A stretch of DNA of 64,000 bases from assembly GCF_001050475.1 (NCBI RefSeq), contig NZ_CP012034.1, positions 1,674,001 to 1,738,000 of the forward strand, in the 5' to 3' direction. Positions within the stretch are counted from its first letter, which is position 1, and the number at the start of each line of letters is the position of its first letter. The DNA comes from Companilactobacillus ginsenosidimutans. GTDB lineage: Bacteria; Bacillota; Bacilli; Lactobacillales; Lactobacillaceae. The position numbers and the translations under genes are program-made. The notes under the pieces were generated by a model. The model made no database searches. It was not told the origin of the DNA and saw only the letters and a program-made list of their open reading frames with translations. Shown here in pieces: positions 62,501 through 64,000 of this stretch.

Positions 62501-64000
62501 AAATGCCTTGAAGTCACCTATTGGATTGATTAGCCAGTAAGTAAAGATTGGAGCCATGAACCAGAATAGGAATAATCCGGCTGCAATACCAATAATAAAT
62601 GTCAATAATGCAATTGGAATACCTAATAAGAACAATGGTAAGTTGAGCAATCCTAAGTAAAGGATTGAACCAATAATTGCGACTGGTAGTAATAACAATA
62701 GTACTGGAGCAACACCGAGCAATAACATCATACCTGGGATTGCTGAGAATGCGATTGTTACGAAGATGTGTACAAATAGTGCGAAGTTGTTATCAGTAAT
62801 TAGAGCAGTTCCCCAAAGACCAGCTAACATCCAAATGAGGTCAACGATCAATTGAACAACCCAGCCGACTACTGGGAACAATCCAGCCATTTGTAACATG
62901 TACCACATTGGGTTACCTAGAACTAGATACCAGATAAATGAATTGATACCAAATGTTAATGGTAACCAAACGTCAGCTAACATGAATAGTCCTGCAAAGA
63001 AGAGAACTAATGATGATTGACCGAGAATTGCAAAGATGTTGGCGAACAAGATTGTAGCAATAGGACTTGTAAGCAACATGGCGATTAAGCCGATTTGTAA
63101 TAATCCGGCAATTGGTACTAAGGCGATAAGTGTTACCGCAGTATCAATAGCTAACATTAGTGGAATTGTTGTCAATGCAATCATAACGGCACCGACTACG
63201 AAGAATGGAACCATGATCCAGAGTGAGAATATGTTTGGAACGTTAATACCAATATTTGCAAAGGCGTTCAAGAATTGAATACCAATACCTGGAATTAATA
63301 CGAGCCATACATAAGCAATCATAGGTAATGTAACGATGAATGTATTGATAAAGTACAATACTCCAAGACCTATCATTAACCACTTAGCAGCAGTCAATGC
63401 GAACCATGCTGGAACAGCTGTAAGGAATCCTAATGTAAGAGTTCTGAATACAGCGATTAATCTTAATGCGTCAATTGCTAACAAGATGTTTAGATCATTT
63501 AGTGGAATAGCAATAATTGCAAATATTGCTAAAGCGTGGTTGAAGATATTAATTGGGTTCAACCAATTAATAAGCATACCCATGAATGATCCAACTGTTA
63601 GTGGAATTGTTTGGAAACTAAAGATTACGTAGAACAATGGTTGTTCAATAGCTGTGAATAGCATTAATACAAATGCTACAAAGTCAGCAATTGGGTTAAC
63701 CATTAATTGTAATACTGCAGGTGCTAAGAACCAGATGATTGTTGCTGAAGTAAATACACTGATTAATAGTACTGGAATAGCGATAATCAAATTGAAGATG
63801 AATATTGGAAGATTAATTAACAATAAGTTAATTAATGTACCAATAATAGCAACTGGTAATACTAGTAATAAGACTGGTAATACGGAGATTAGCATAAATA
63901 CTACAGGAATAATTGAGAATGCTAATGTTACGAAAATGTGTACGAACAATGCAAAGTTATTATCTGTAAGTAATGCTGTGCCCCACAATCCAACTAACAT
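56555..64000 (-). CDS. Giant hydrophobic repeat protein, C-terminal 2,481 residues (5' end outside window)
   Basis: One open frame with no stop for 7.4 kb. It is dominated by Leu, Ile, Val, Ala, Phe, Gly and Pro, with sparse Asn, Asp, Arg and Lys. Two repeat classes are visible: an N-proximal unit of about 390 residues containing WGTAL.TDNNFALFVHIFVT (copies ending near 64000 and 62830, a diverged one near 61650), and a C-proximal Leu/Pro-rich unit of about 515 residues containing LDTLRNLIAPLLWG (copies near 60120 and 58575). The C-terminus switches to GTPGTPGTPGEVPEPGYG and a broken SLAP-like end, suggesting export and wall attachment. Function unknown. Confidence 0.8.
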   Translation of the reverse strand: MLVGLWGTALLTDNNFALFVHIFVTLAFSIIPVVFMLISVLPVLLLVLPVAIIGTLINLLLINLPIFIFNLIIAIPVLLISVFTSATIIWFLAPAVLQLMVNPIADFVAFVLMLFTAIEQPLFYVIFSFQTIPLTVGSFMGMLINWLNPINIFNHALAIFAIIAIPLNDLNILLAIDALRLIAVFRTLTLGFLTAVPAWFALTAAKWLMIGLGVLYFINTFIVTLPMIAYVWLVLIPGIGIQFLNAFANIGINVPNIFSLWIMVPFFVVGAVMIALTTIPLMLAIDTAVTLIALVPIAGLLQIGLIAMLLTSPIATILFANIFAILGQSSLVLFFAGLFMLADVWLPLTFGINSFIWYLVLGNPMWYMLQMAGLFPVVGWVVQLIVDLIWMLAGLWGTALITDNNFALFVHIFVTIAFSAIPGMMLLLGVAPVLLLLLPVAIIGSILYLGLLNLPLFLLGIPIALLTFIIGIAAGLFLFWFMAPIFTYWLINPIGDFKAFIELFYTAMQNPVLFWAFRIFTLPAIIFDFIGMFVNWLNPLNILMQGISIFAFAAPLITTLLSLGLINLLRLGSLVLPFAFNFAAALVANISLTLAKWLLLFIFINTAFIIPAVVVGIPFVLLVDIFIILVAAAIVAVVAIANIGINVPAVFALWISVIFYATWAVTFMVLRFVRMMVYDILFMLFNLPIVGFLLGVGFIAAAIAHPLMILPIIIAQLALGFVSIGSFLAGIFMFATQWVPAIHDLLAFAVFIVFANPIFMMLQWMGLVPVIGWIIQLIFDWTYMPIAFWLPGALTVDGFIRHLLFGIWPFFVANMFGISLLTPLLGFILPLLLPLIPLVLSIALGLMALANTLIAMAFLPFLMSLLLEPILTLLLGLLTLLPFLPLLLPLLLIPLALLALPLLLGLNFLRRLLNFGLGLLAALPAALLSNLVGQAIPNLIRLLLFGLLLGMNIINLVLTLIPGLHQLFTLPLQLLSLALLLPYLLALPLILLDMFNTLVISALLNLLKTIGLTILNTFLLNAINLFLVQIPLLLLAILPTWIIGTIIAALLFPITKLALPIINALIAFGLTSPLLAIPVQIFGLIASLLRGLGVLIDLGAFLLLGLPGLIPFINLLNDALFLIPLLLNLIALFNLLRTPLKWILDIFNQLALPLVVMALTFLALIPFFGLISLLNPFKWLRMALLSALTTFNVQLLSTLLLLPLKLLNNKLLSLIPALLNGLLLGFLSNILGSLPLDLLGLLALPLLNILGLLGTLTPGLRLLGLPLLLLTQLALLPLLLDTLRNLIAPLLWGGLAGLLTYLAANVIKDILDLLLLPLLGLLATLPIFLLKLFNKAFILRPLLLFGLPLLAQLIAGIGLALFNLVRRAIKLGLNLLNFGLALLTLPLWLGLPALNLLRRLLILPALLLTLLKAFNNILGLLGLPLLGLALPLLAGLAEFLLTLPVIALINMLLSLPILLTLLLPLLAALSILPLKLLADLLLLPLLILGNILISVPLAILAGILSPLTLLIGPLVTLLALPLLNLLNGVLGLLLLPLLSGLLTLPLFLLNLALLTLLVFPIAKGVLPFLIANGLSALVANFLPVLIGLLLNPVIVLANALRLLLDLIKTFNRFVLLGLLALPGFIPFLNLLIDGLFLIPALINGLSLLNLLLMPLKFLRDLLRNTILPLLVAGLTNLLLLPIFGPLQFLNPINWILVPALAALRTFNTKLLAKLLLVPGLILLNLLTSLIPAIAAAILTPLLRGFLGGLPLDILGLLGLPLLNLLALLGTLIPGVRLLALPLLLLTQLLGLPLLLDTLRNLIAPLLWGALAGLLAYPISNLVLDGLGLLGLPLLDLLGFIPLFLLKLVGNVLLGNVLHLVLPLLAQALTFLALLPLNLLRAGLKLLRNLIPLALVLLTMPLWFNLPLLNILRRVAFWALLGLELLTLPFKLLNNLLRTFVGLPLLLLGLPLLAGLINFLVTLPLITLAMMLLSLPIGLTLLLPLLALLGNLPIKLLADLLLLPLKFIGNALLALPLALLLGNLIPLVLGALNGLIKLPFDLLGLLGLPLLLGLSALIALLNPILWPLLPLILPLQAALGMLIPFKLADILKDILGPLFSLPIDLFNALAIPALGLLTLLTMLNPLFWPLLPLLLPLALALGLVGTPIAFLKVLNDLIKLALPLLLAALLFPIIHTGLNILGLLALPLISGLLTLPLFLLNLGLLTLITLPIDKAILPILINLGIMLAIANIPALIILPIVVLRNLVKGLRLLGDTLAILLALPGVLKDLFDLAILPLKILIKPLLVLGLPLLANGLTFLALTPLMLLNNLLAHLIALPLVGLLALGNALLPLLVPLLFLNVLVRPLIALGLMLLNHVILPLLLKLAIAIPLLGLMLLPLLISLLTLPLFLLSVIPLVFNLGLQLLGLGLVIPGFGLILGGLILLPVGLIGMLGGMAGTPGAVVPGTPGTPGTPGEVPEPGYGIRGIPSVGFWVHNDPLVLD

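Overview
The window is low-GC Gram-positive DNA with strong GGAGG-type ribosome binding sites, short intergenic gaps and many intrinsic terminators. Several things point to a lactobacillus, and Companilactobacillus is my best guess: an NrdH-NrdI-NrdE-NrdF ribonucleotide reductase operon, SLAP-like secreted proteins, an Mga-type regulator, an LtaS-type enzyme, IS21 and IS30 elements, and Txe/YoeB-YefM and RelB-like modules. The genus call is inference from gene style; no rRNA or tRNA gene is present to test it.

Layout. 0-12 kb is mostly metabolic or stress accessory genes: two SDR oxidoreductases around a LysR regulator, a secreted cyclophilin-like protein with a sugar O-acetyltransferase, an AAA ATPase with an AbrB/MazE-like partner behind three copies of one palindromic operator, a GPH-type transporter, an aldo/keto reductase, a secreted NlpC/P60 hydrolase and a guanylate-kinase-like protein. 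13-17 kb is the nrdHIEF operon with NrdR-like boxes. 17-19.2 kb carries very short genes, including five tandem paralogues of about 35 codons. 19.5-23.5 kb is a three-gene operon (nuclease-helicase fusion, PD-(D/E)XK-like protein, sce7725-like protein) with a LexA-like box. 23.7-36.5 kb is envelope genes (acyltransferase, GT-C-like enzyme, LtaS-like enzyme) broken up by an IS21 element, an IS30 element, a MITE-like repeat and a gene-poor degenerate stretch. 36.8-49 kb is an island of secreted and membrane proteins. It holds four small metzincin-type proteases, two of them in duplicated convergent cassettes that overlap a membrane-anchored partner gene, and three transcription units with the same promoter architecture. 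49-56 kb has a YefM/YoeB toxin-antitoxin pair, a TauE/DUF1634 operon, a hydrolase-MFS operon behind a structured leader, and an Mga-like regulator.

56.5-64 kb is one open frame of at least 2,481 codons on the minus strand. It encodes an extremely hydrophobic, Leu/Pro-rich repeat protein with a collagen-like GTPGTPG stretch and a broken SLAP-like tail. Its start lies outside the window.

The strongest candidates for undescribed biology are (i) the giant hydrophobic repeat protein, (ii) the duplicated convergent metzincin/membrane-partner cassettes whose zinc motif is encoded antisense to the partner's C-terminus, (iii) the tandem micro-peptide family, and (iv) a dispersed structured repeat whose two complete copies show compensatory base-pair changes.
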